In this document: in pieces, positions 55,820 to 64,000 of the stretch
How the letters are laid out: each line of letters begins with the position of its first letter
Numbering within the stretch: the stretch's first letter is position 1
Assembly: GCA_025677835.1 (NCBI GenBank)
Contig: JAIXMR010000111.1
Span: 30,385 to 94,384 of the forward strand
From: Sporodiniella umbellata
Taxonomy: Eukaryota; Mucoromycota; Mucoromycetes; Mucorales; Rhizopodaceae
DNA length: 64,000 nt
Direction: 5' to 3'
Made by a program: the position numbers and the translations under genes
Notes under the pieces: model-generated
Told to the model about the DNA's origin: nothing
What the model saw: the letters and a program-made list of their open reading frames with translations, nothing else
Database searches by the model: none

Positions 55820-56416
55820 ATGTATATACAGAAAGAGATGTGCGGCCTGGAAGACCTGGCTTTTTCTTTGGAAGCGATTTTAGAGAACCCATCATCCGAA
55901 TTGTTCAGAGGGTTCGCGTCCTATTTGCAACAATCGTACTGTATAGAGAACCTAGACTTTTGGATAGCTACACAGGAATATAAGGAATGCGCCCACGAAC
56001 GTTTGAGGTGCGAGAAGATGATCCAGGCCTATATTCAGCCCAACTCGCCACAAGAGATCAATATACCCTGCGAAATACGACGATCTATTCTCGAGTTCTA
56101 CAGCAACGGTCACTGGCACCCCAGCATCTTTCATGCTGCAGCAGAAGCTGTACTCGAGCTGATGAGAGCCAATTCATTCGTGCCCTGGCTGCTTCACCAT
56201 CATTCCCAGAAAGTAAGAATCAAGCACTCGGTTTCTTCCTCTACACTTCATATCAACCGCTGGAAATTTGTAAAAATAAAGCAAGCCTCTCGCAAAAGCT
56301 GGTCGTCCCTGGGCGATTCACGTTCCACCCACCGTCTTTCTTGGGCTGATAGTCCCCAATCCATCTATAAGTCTTTGATAAAAAAGATCAAACACTCTTT
56401 ACCTGGAAAACATTAG
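55820..56416 (+). CDS. RGS-domain protein (regulator of G-protein signalling)
   Basis: Accelerates GTP hydrolysis by G-alpha subunits (family knowledge). Single exon from this ATG, 198 residues. The RGS domain covers about residues 8-135: LEDLAFSLEAILENPSSELF, RGFASYLQQSYCIENLDFWI, the loop IQPNSPQEINIPCEIRRSIL and HPSIFHAAAEAVLELMRANS ending FVPWLL. It is close to a bare RGS box followed by a 60-residue basic, Ser-rich tail (KIKQASRKSWSSL, SLIKKIKHSL). A CATAG just before the ATG and open frame upstream mean that a further 5' exon could exist. Confidence 0.88.
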   Translation: MYIQKEMCGLEDLAFSLEAILENPSSELFRGFASYLQQSYCIENLDFWIATQEYKECAHERLRCEKMIQAYIQPNSPQEINIPCEIRRSILEFYSNGHWHPSIFHAAAEAVLELMRANSFVPWLLHHHSQKVRIKHSVSSSTLHINRWKFVKIKQASRKSWSSLGDSRSTHRLSWADSPQSIYKSLIKKIKHSLPGKH

Positions 56417-56676
56417 ATTCCTTGTAAACCTTTCTTTTTTTTTTTTTCTTTTGTAACAGCCTTAGTGTTATTCGCCCCCCAAATATCCTTCATATTCTCA
56501 CATTTAGACAGCCTGTATAGCAAACATAAATACAAAGATAAATAAATACTTTTTATGTAGAAATGTAACCCAATGTAATGTAATAAAAGAGAAAGGGAAG
56601 GTATGTAGGTAAGTATTATGTGCTTGATCTATGGTACACTGTTTTTTTTTTTTTTTTTTTTTTTTTTGGCTGTTGT

Positions 56677-57897
56677 CTAGACTTCGATAGTCTTTGTAGC
56701 GGCTTTTCTTAGACGGTTCATGACCGCCATTCCTTCGCGTCTTTCAGAGATTCCCTGTACAAAGATAACGTCCACGGCGCTTTGATCTAGTTCTCTCAGG
56801 CCTTTGAACATGCCGTGCGCAACTTCTTCCGGTCGTCCCTGTCGACCCATAGCCAGTGATATACATTCTACTTTTTCCTGTACTCTAGTTTTCTTCCATA
56901 CCACATCCTCTGTCTCCTCGGGTACGGTGTGCAAGAGTCCTACTTTGGCAATACCGACCCCTGAGCCCCGTATGGCGTCCAGTTGGCTTTTCCAGGTAGA
57001 TTCAAACATTTGGCTGCTAAGTGTCTCTTGTTGGCTGGACTCAATCAATACTACCATAGCCTCAGGTGAATAATGGCGATACTTCATACCCGGTGTGGTG
57101 GGTGCCATCTCCAGCTCTTTATCGACAAAGTGTTTGCGGTAAACCTGTAGGTTAGGCATTACCTCTTCCAAAGCTTCCAGTGTCAATCCGCCCGGTCGAA
57201 GAATAGCAGGGGGTGTGCGTAATCCGTCTAGTACAGTGCTTTCTACGCCTACGTCGCAAGCACCGCCGTCCAAGATGAACGGGATTCTTCCCTTTAGGTC
57301 GTGATAGACGTGACTGGCTAATGTAGGTGAAGGCTTGCCAGACGAGTTGGCAGAGGGCGCTGCTAGTGGAAAACCACACGCTTCGATGAGTCCACGGGCG
57401 ATGGGATGTGAAGGAAAGCGAACGGCGACAGTAGGATGACCGCAGGTGACAGAAATAGGGATCAGATCCGAAGCCGGCAGGATCAACGTCAAGGGTCCAG
57501 GCCAATGTTGGCGGATCACTGGCAGATAGACTTCGGGCAACTGTCGCTTAGGTAAGATGCTCTTGAGCATTTCAATAGACGACACATGCACAATCAGCGG
57601 ATTGTCCTGAGGGCGGTTTTTGGCAGCAAAAATAGTGGCAACTGCTTTGGCGTCAAGTGCATTGGCTGCTAGACCATACACGGTTTCTGTCGGCATGCCT
57701 ACAGGCTCTCCTCGTCTTAAACATTCTACAGCCTGATCGATGGCCGGTTGAGAATCAGGATGAATAAGGGTTGTGGCGTTCTGGTCCGGAAACTCACCCT
57801 GGCTCTTTTGAAGGGTGAAGTGGACTGTTTCTACTCTACAAACTTTGGTTTCAAACATGTTTATTATTCTACAAGTAGCCCTCAGGGGATTCTGCAT
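56677..57897 (-). CDS. SUA5: SUA5, threonylcarbamoyl-AMP synthase
   Basis: Makes threonylcarbamoyl-adenylate for the t6A37 modification of ANN-decoding tRNAs (family knowledge). Single exon of 406 residues. The YrdC domain includes GEPVGMPTETVYGLAANALD, FAAKNRPQDNPLIVHVSS, HWPGPLTLILPA, RFPSHPIARGLIEACGFPLA and APSANSSGKPSPT; the SUA5 C-terminal domain follows, after AILRPGGLTLEALE and TPGMKYRHYSPEA. The lysine and arginine needed for ATP and bicarbonate binding (AKNRP...) are present. The N-terminus (MQNPLRATCRIINMF) is basic and could serve as a mitochondrial signal, since yeast Sua5 acts in both compartments. Converges on the RGS gene; a 28-base poly-T lies between them. Confidence 0.95.
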   Translation of the reverse strand: MQNPLRATCRIINMFETKVCRVETVHFTLQKSQGEFPDQNATTLIHPDSQPAIDQAVECLRRGEPVGMPTETVYGLAANALDAKAVATIFAAKNRPQDNPLIVHVSSIEMLKSILPKRQLPEVYLPVIRQHWPGPLTLILPASDLIPISVTCGHPTVAVRFPSHPIARGLIEACGFPLAAPSANSSGKPSPTLASHVYHDLKGRIPFILDGGACDVGVESTVLDGLRTPPAILRPGGLTLEALEEVMPNLQVYRKHFVDKELEMAPTTPGMKYRHYSPEAMVVLIESSQQETLSSQMFESTWKSQLDAIRGSGVGIAKVGLLHTVPEETEDVVWKKTRVQEKVECISLAMGRQGRPEEVAHGMFKGLRELDQSAVDVIFVQGISERREGMAVMNRLRKAATKTIEV

Positions 57898-58187
57898 TGA
57901 CTGAAAAAGATAAAAAAAAAAAAAAAAATTAAGGAGTAGAAAAAAAAAAAAAAAAAGAGAAAGCTCGATCCTCCAAGCCACTACGATCTTTTTCTCAACG
58001 CGATCGTTCTCTCCACATAAACCCTGTTTATTAAATACGATCCTTTTGTCAACCGATCTTACGGCTATGCAGAAGCATCGGTAGGGCAGCTCCTTTCGAT
58101 CTACCCAGGAATCAAAAAGGTATATAAAAGACGGTGTGTTTTAGTTCTTTTTTTTTTTTCCATTCCTTATTACTCTATTTCTTTACT

Positions 58188-58721
58188 ATGCAACAAATCA
58201 CTCAATTATCTTGTATTTACATTGCTTTTGCACAACTCTTCCATATGTTCACTCTACTATCCACACAGCAATTATTGGAAAACAGCCAGACTCACAATAA
58301 CACCTTAACCTCTGCCAAAGTCGCTGTAGAAAGCGAGCGGGCTTTGGAAACCCAAGAATTTGACCAAGACGATCTTTTCTTGCTCCCCGAGCCACCTGTC
58401 CGTACAAGCCAAAGCACTCGCCGAAAGCGACTAGAGAACCGAGAATCCTTCCAGAGCTTTGAAAGTGACAGTAGTAGCTTTAACTCCAGCCAGACTGAAT
58501 CCAGCTATACATTTGAACGCAGTAGCACACAAAGCAACCGCTCTACGCGCACCAAACTCAAGGAGAGCACCAAGAAGATCTTTGAAGCGGTCCAAAACAA
58601 GAAGCAGGTCTTCTACAGTATGACTGGCAAACTCTTTAGCCGCAAAAACAAGAAGCAAAACAAAAAGGTCTCTAACGAACAAATGATCCATATGTTTCTT
58701 ACCTCTCCCAACCAATTCTAA
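58188..58721 (+). CDS. Ser-rich basic protein with N-terminal hydrophobic segment, unknown
   Basis: Single exon of 177 residues. The first 28 residues (MQQITQLSCIYIAFAQLFHM...) could be a signal peptide. The middle is acidic then very Ser/Thr-rich (SFQSFESDSSSFNSSQTESS). The end is strongly basic (LFSRKNKKQNKKVS). A TATATAAAAG lies 65 bases upstream, well placed for a TATA box. I recognise no family; the composition suggests a disordered, phosphorylated protein. Converges on the SEL1 gene with 121 bases between stops. Confidence 0.6.
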   Translation: MQQITQLSCIYIAFAQLFHMFTLLSTQQLLENSQTHNNTLTSAKVAVESERALETQEFDQDDLFLLPEPPVRTSQSTRRKRLENRESFQSFESDSSSFNSSQTESSYTFERSSTQSNRSTRTKLKESTKKIFEAVQNKKQVFYSMTGKLFSRKNKKQNKKVSNEQMIHMFLTSPNQF

Positions 58722-58842
58722 CTCACCCGTACAAAAAAAAAAGGGGGGGAAAGAGGAAGCTGCGCTTCAACCGATTGTATAAAATGATTGTTTATAATAA
58801 ACCTACTGTGTATAATATGTATTGTAAAAATACGGTCTGTTT

Positions 58843-60246
58843 TTATTTCATGATATAACTTCTACTCATCTTCATATGGGAAGTGGCCGAGTACTTGATT
58901 TTCTCCAGTGCGCCCTTATGTCCCAGAGCAGCCGATCGCTGAAACCAGAACACAGCGTCTTCTTCCTCCACCACGCCAATGTTCATCTCAACATACATGC
59001 CAATGAGAAAATAGGCCTTGGCCATAGTCCAGCGGTCTGTGTTCTGACACATGGCAGCCTTTCTGGCCCAAAGGTAAGCCTCTCGATCCGATTGACCCAA
59101 CACGTTAGGAGAACCTGTGAGATGCCACCCTGACAGGGCCAACGCCCCCTCAGCGCTTCCCATCTCCGCTGCTTTGGAATACCAATAGATCGATCTGGCA
59201 TCGTTGACCTCCACCCACTTTCCGGTTTCGTACATCTCTCCAAGCTTGACCTGACTAGGCACGTAGTTGAGCTTGGCTGCCGAATGGAGCAGTTCGAGGG
59301 CATAGTCAGTATCGACAATCAGATGGTCGCTGAACTCGTTTGAGATCATCAGGATAGCCAACGCGTGCATTGGATGGGGTACGCTTTTGGAGGCTAAGGA
59401 AGCAGCACGCTGTAAGAGCGCAATGCTCTCGCGCGGGTTTTTGACTTGCTGGCAGTACCCGCGTAAAAGGATGATCGCCAGCTTGTACATCCCGGCCACA
59501 TGCGACAAGGTGGCCGCTCGGCGATAGAAAGAGACGGCACGACTGTAGTCTCGCTTGGTGCCAATGCCCAGCTCGTAACAAACGCCAGCACGGTAGTTTG
59601 ACTCGGGGTCGTTGTGTTTGGACGCCTGGAGATAGAGTGAGAAGGCCTTCTCTCGGTCCACAGGTAAGCCCATATTGCCAATACCGTAACATGAGGCCAA
59701 CAGCAACTGGGCTTCGGTCGCATTAGCACGCGTGTTGGACGACAGATCCTTCAATAGCTTCTGCGCTTCGGATACAATGACCAGATCCAGCTCTCTGTTC
59801 TTCTTCCGCTTCAGATCCTGCTGAGAGTTCATCAAGGATTTACACAGACTCAGCTGCCGTTGAGGGTTCTTGGTCGACCTGGCCAGCTTACAGAGCTGCT
59901 GAACCTGTTGGATGCCAGATGGTACTGGCCAGGGATGGGCTTCACTGATCATAGAAAGCGAAGGAGAACTGATCTCTGGCGTGTATTTCACTGGCTTTTC
60001 CTTGGTGGCCACAATATGTCGGTATAATCCCGCAAACTCATCAAAATACCATTGGTGGTCCTGTAGCTGGGCTTTCCTGCGCTGCTCCGTCAGGGGAATG
60101 GTGCGGCTTTTGTCCATCATTCTTTCCATCTCTGGCGCCTCTAGAAAAGAGCGTCTGTCGGACTCCAATACAAGTTGCGGCCTGTCATCCAATACGTTGC
60201 TGGATTCAAAGAAAAAATGCGAGATAGGTCTTGAGTCAAACTCCAT
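58843..60246 (-). CDS. SEL1-repeat protein, Chs4/SKT5-like
   Basis: Single exon of 467 residues. After a 170-residue charged N-terminal part come about seven SEL1/TPR-like repeats: AQLLLASCYGIGNMGLPVDR, SNYRAGVCYELGIGTKRDYS, GMYKLAIILLRGYCQQVKNP, PSQVKLGEMYETGKWVEVND and GALALSGWHLTGSPNVLGQS among them. The order and the long unordered leader are those of chitin synthase III activators (Chs4/Skt5). By family it would bind a class IV chitin synthase at sites of growth. The C-terminus (SYIMK) lacks the prenylation CAAX box of yeast Chs4, so membrane attachment must differ. Confidence 0.78.
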   Translation of the reverse strand: MEFDSRPISHFFFESSNVLDDRPQLVLESDRRSFLEAPEMERMMDKSRTIPLTEQRRKAQLQDHQWYFDEFAGLYRHIVATKEKPVKYTPEISSPSLSMISEAHPWPVPSGIQQVQQLCKLARSTKNPQRQLSLCKSLMNSQQDLKRKKNRELDLVIVSEAQKLLKDLSSNTRANATEAQLLLASCYGIGNMGLPVDREKAFSLYLQASKHNDPESNYRAGVCYELGIGTKRDYSRAVSFYRRAATLSHVAGMYKLAIILLRGYCQQVKNPRESIALLQRAASLASKSVPHPMHALAILMISNEFSDHLIVDTDYALELLHSAAKLNYVPSQVKLGEMYETGKWVEVNDARSIYWYSKAAEMGSAEGALALSGWHLTGSPNVLGQSDREAYLWARKAAMCQNTDRWTMAKAYFLIGMYVEMNIGVVEEEDAVFWFQRSAALGHKGALEKIKYSATSHMKMSRSYIMK

Positions 60247-60716
60247 CTAGCTCTTAAAAACGAAAAGATATAAAAAAGAAAGTAAAAAAAAAGGGGGGAT
60301 GGACAGCAGAAGCATGTTCTAAATAACTGACATTTTTTAATGTTTTTTTGGCACCAAATTTCTTTCTTTCACTACTTTAGAGTCTTGGTTCAAATCAAAA
60401 ACTCTCTCCATTTTGCTTATTTTTTTTTTTTTTTTTTTCTTTCAGTGTAGCGGAAATGACCGGCACACTCTGTATTTTTTCATGTGAAGGCGTTTCCCCA
60501 GAGTCTTGTATGATTGGTATCTGAGTTTACATCCAGGCTTTCTCTAGCATAGTGTAAAAAATTCGCATGGTGGGTGTGTGAGAGTTTATGTGTGTAATAG
60601 AGTACACATGAAAATTTGTGTATCTAAATATATCGCACCTATATAAGCCTGCCTTTGTTTATCTCTGTTTCTTTTTTTTCTTTTCAACTCTCCCCAACCA
60701 TATATACATACACACC
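60247..60716. other. Divergent promoter between SEL1 gene and SFC1
   Basis: 470 bases with a poly-T run (60420-60439) and a TATATAAG about 80 bases before the SFC1 start, well placed for a TATA box. No coding exon seen. Confidence 0.55.
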
Positions 60717-61946
60717 ATGAGCAAAAATAACACCAACCAGAAAACACCTCTCTTAACCCACTTGGTTGCAGGTGGTGCTGCCGGCTTTATGGAAGCCTGT
60801 ACTTGTCATCCTCTCGATACCATCAAAGTCAGAATGCAGCTATCAAAGAACGGCGCCAGAGGGGCCAACGTACGTAACGCCTTTCCCCCAGTCTTTATTT
60901 CTAATACTAATCCTTGGCTTTAGGGTAAACGACTTGGATTTTTAGGCGTAGGTGTCAAGATTGTCAAGAATGAATCATTCTGGGCCTTATATAAAGGCTT
61001 GGGTGCTGTCGTGGCTGGTATTGTGCCCAAGATGGCCATTCGTTTTTCATCTTTTGAACTTTACAAATCATGGATGGCTGATGAAGAAGGAAAAGTAAGC
61101 ACAGGCGCTGTTTTCCTCGGTAAGTTTTTGACAGGGAGTGTGCAGCATGAGCGACTAATCATGAAAGGAATCCTTTATAGCCGGTCTTGCTGCAGGTACT
61201 ACAGAAGCTGTCATGGTTGTTTCGCCTATGGATTTGATCAAGATTCGTCTTCAGGTAAAGCTTGCTTTCTCAAAAAAAAAAAAAAAAAAAAAAAAACTGT
61301 TCAAAACTGTTCAAAACAAACTTAACCTTACGTTTGTTGTTGTCTTTTTTAGGCCCAGCGTCACTCAATGGCTGACCCCATGGATATTCCAAAATATCGT
61401 AATGCCCCCCATGCCGCATATACCATTATCCGTGAAGAGGGTTTCCGTGCCCTTTACAAAGGTGTCACTTTGACCGCACTCAGACAGGCCACCAACCAAG
61501 CTGCTAACTTCACTGCCTATCAAGAATTCAAGCGTATGGCCAAGAGCTACCAAAACCTTGAAGAACTCCCCTCTTACCAACATTTGGTACTTGGTGGTGT
61601 TTCTGGTGCTATGGGTAAATAAGCGTTGCCTACAGACGATAAAGATCTAACCCAATACTCTTTAGGTCCTCTCTCAAATGCACCCATTGATACCATCAAA
61701 ACCCGTATTCAGAAATCGAGCGCTGTAGGCTCGGGATATGAACGATTCAAGGTGGTGACAACAGAGATCTGGCAAAAGGAAGGATTCAGAGCTTTCTATA
61801 AGGGTCTCACACCTCGTGTACTTAGAGTTGCACCCGGTCAAGCCGTGACATTCATGGTGTACGAAAAAGTCAAGGCCTGGTTGGATATCTTTCAAGCCAA
61901 GGTTGAAAATGGAGAAGTCAAATCGTTAGTCACCACTCAAAAATAA
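60717..61946 (+). CDS. SFC1: Mitochondrial succinate/fumarate carrier (SFC1/ACR1-like)
   Basis: Inner-membrane carrier exchanging cytosolic succinate for matrix fumarate, linked to the glyoxylate pathway on acetate and fat (family knowledge). Exons 60717-60869, 60924-61119, 61181-61254, 61353-61614 and 61666-61946 give 321 residues in three carrier repeats with signatures PLDTIKVRMQ, PMDLIKIRLQ and PIDTIKTRIQ. The matrix-gate salt-bridge residues are intact. KMAIRFSSFELYKSWMADEE and the substrate-contact segment TALRQATNQAANFTAYQEFK match SFC1 more than other carriers. Intron 3 holds a poly-A run of about 23. The start MSKNNTNQKTPLLTHLVAGG has no cleavable presequence, as usual for the family. 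Confidence 0.92.
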
Positions 61947-64000
61947 GTTGAAGAATAAAACCAAACCGCACTAGAAACTATTTATTTTTTATAAACCAAA
62001 CCTTTACCTGTCTTTTTTTTTTTTCTGTCTGTTTGCCTATTATTGTATTCTATCACTTAAAAAATCAAAAAAAAAAAAAAGGAGTTGGATTTATCTCCCT
62101 AAAACAAGCATTCTGCTAGAACACTCCCAACTCTAATCTGGCTGCTTTTTTTTTTTTCCCACCACTTTCTTTTTGAAAAGCAACTTTACAAAAACTAGGG
62201 CCGATCCAATTATATAGGATCGCGTAATATAAATCATTCAATTAAAAATTATTAAAAACCAAACCACGATAAGCCAATACTCTTCTCTCTCCCCTCTTTC
62301 CAGCAAATCGTCTTTATACAATGGCTCCATTATGTTCTTAAAAAATATATATACAAAAATGGGCTACTGCTACTGGTCTATAAAATATACAGTAGTAAAG
62401 TGTATTTTATTTTTTATGAGTCAATAAACATCACAAGATAGCCTACGTATATCTATGTTTGTATGTGTATGTGTGCTGCTACAGTCGAATATTAAAACAA
62501 ACTGTTTCTTTTCTATAAAAAAAATACAAGTAAAAGGCTACTCTTAAGTCTTGCTGTATTTTTCAGAGCAACGAAAATAAACAAAAAATCATTAAAAAAC
62601 AAAATATTGAATAATAAAGCCCAACTAAGCATCACCCGCTTTCCGGCTTCCTTTCCTCTTTTCTTTTTTCTTAAAAAAAAAGGGGGGGGAGTTTTGATCA
62701 GCCCCTCAAAATAAAATAAGTGTCTCTTATTAGTGATTGAATTTCAAAAAAGAATGGTATCTTAATGTAGTTTTTTGATATCTCTCAAAGCCTATAAAAC
62801 TATCAAAAAAAAAAAAAAAAAAAAGTGATTATTGAACAATATAAGAATGATGCAGATATTGATTTTTCTAAGGATTTCAGTTTCGTTCAGGTTTCGATTT
62901 ACCAAGTCGTGAAACAGATTTGATGGCTCTTTACATCATCCACAGTCTTAAAATCGCCAACACTATTATAACTATTCTGCTAAATACACAAAATGATTAC
63001 CCAGTAGGGGATTTTTAGTAGGACAGTGGTGCTCGCTCAGATGCTGTCCTAAAAGCAGAGTCATCAGTATTGAACCTTCCCCAATAATCATAGATTCTTT
63101 ATAAAGAGAGTCATAAACTATAGTCTTGGTGTTTTTAAGAGACATGAATTGAACCTTATTGTTCTAATCAAATGTACTAATACCTTATCTGATTCTGCTG
63201 TCAAAGACATGAAGATCAGCGATATTCCTGCTTGGTATGACTTCCATTCTATAAAGGGTCAATGCCTAAAATAATTTTATACCACGCGATATAGCTTTCA
63301 TAATGAGACAAACCGACTTAACATAGAAAGTTTCAATGACATTAAAGGCAAAAGATTGTTAAATTTAGAAAAAGAATCATAATCTAGTTTATTGCAATGC
63401 GACACTGATTTGTGCTCCTCAATTATATAATGTATGTACTTAAAGTATCAAGGAGGAAATACGTAATGCCTGTATCAATATATTTTATGTTTGTTTTGTT
63501 AAGTATCTATCTATATAATAATTAGAGTATTATGAATTTGTTTCATATCGATACTCATAGAATGAGCTTGTAATTGCCTGATTGTATGCAAAAGACGCAC
63601 TTTAGATTATACTAATACCATGTCTTTAAACCCATTCATTGCTCTTGCTTTAATTCTGACTAGCTGGGAACTTACATAAAAATAATTTACTTTACCCAGA
63701 TGATCCAACTATTCAATATTTTTACACTTTGGTGTCATTAAAATCGTCTTGGAGGTCAGCCTACTACCGATGTTTTGGCACAAGTAGTGGGTACTCAAGA
63801 TCATGAACATACCAAAATATTGAAACTTATTGATCAAAATTCGTCATCTAAAACAGTTGCCAAAGTCATCAAGAATTTACAATCACAAAACCACGCAATT
63901 AAATGAAAATATAGTAATACAAACCTTGTGCCCTCCTCTATCCTTACTAGTATATCAACGGCAATAGCAACAGCGACAACAACAGCCGCAGAAGTAGCAG
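61947..64000. other. Terminal gene-poor region with decayed coding-like fragments
   Basis: No assembled gene. Homopolymers at 62065-62079, 62683-62691 and 62804-62824. From about 63170 to 63910 several frames read like protein but are broken by stops and shifts, e.g. plus strand 63165-63272 (TNTLSDSAVKDMKISDIPAW...) and 63746-63905 (LAQVVGTQDHEHTKILKLID...). The last 50 bases are a run of CAA/GCA-like triplets and may start a new coding region outside the window. Confidence 0.4.

Overview
This window reads as nuclear DNA of a filamentous fungus, most likely an early-diverging one (Mucoromycota, probably Mucorales). The support is indirect: AT-rich spacers, many short introns of roughly 40-100 bases with GTAAGT-like donors and CTAAC-like branch sites, very long poly-A/poly-T runs, and a typical fungal gene set. 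The species cannot be read from the sequence. I rebuilt 35 protein-coding genes by joining exons by hand and checking that each joined reading frame stays open and divisible by three. I saw no rRNA, tRNA, CRISPR array or intact mobile element.

Left part (1-31.5 kb, lower GC, intron-rich) carries core eukaryotic functions: CTF18 clamp loader (cut by the window start), GPI11/PIG-F for GPI anchors, ADA3/NGG1 of SAGA, ribosome biogenesis factor CGR1, a small Mlx-like bHLH factor, a gene-poor stretch (7.1-9.8 kb), the U5 snRNP GTPase SNU114, GSK3 kinase, an LRRC40-type LRR protein, Elongator ELP6, a TMEM198-like (DUF4203) membrane protein, mitochondrial EF-G (MEF1), C-5 sterol desaturase ERG3, a MOSC/mARC-type molybdenum protein, a small secreted protein, and the F-BAR/C1/SH3 protein BZZ1.

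Middle part (31.6-48.8 kb) is gene-dense and its coding DNA is visibly richer in G+C: a 51-residue protein with a PIP-box-like motif, a DDT/WHIM chromatin protein, a membrane-anchored RBR ubiquitin ligase, scavenger decapping enzyme DCS1, a Ser/Ala-rich cell-surface protein, a coiled-coil protein, a single-pass membrane protein, an arrestin divergent from a VPS9 Rab GEF, a GIT1/PHO84-type MFS transporter, a YBR137W-like (DUF336) protein with a striking CCAAT-box array in its promoter, and an APC-family permease.

Right part (48.8-64 kb): NUP88-like nucleoporin, a long gene-poor stretch (51.5-55.1 kb) with one odd GC-rich block, a candidate 82-residue gene, an RGS protein, SUA5 tRNA-modification enzyme, an unknown Ser-rich protein, a Chs4/SKT5-like SEL1 protein, the succinate/fumarate carrier SFC1, and a terminal gene-poor 2 kb with decayed coding-like fragments.

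Genes are packed on both strands, with many convergent pairs separated by only 6-200 bases. No operon-like metabolic cluster is evident; adjacent genes mostly have unrelated jobs, with arrestin and VPS9 (both membrane traffic) as a possible exception.
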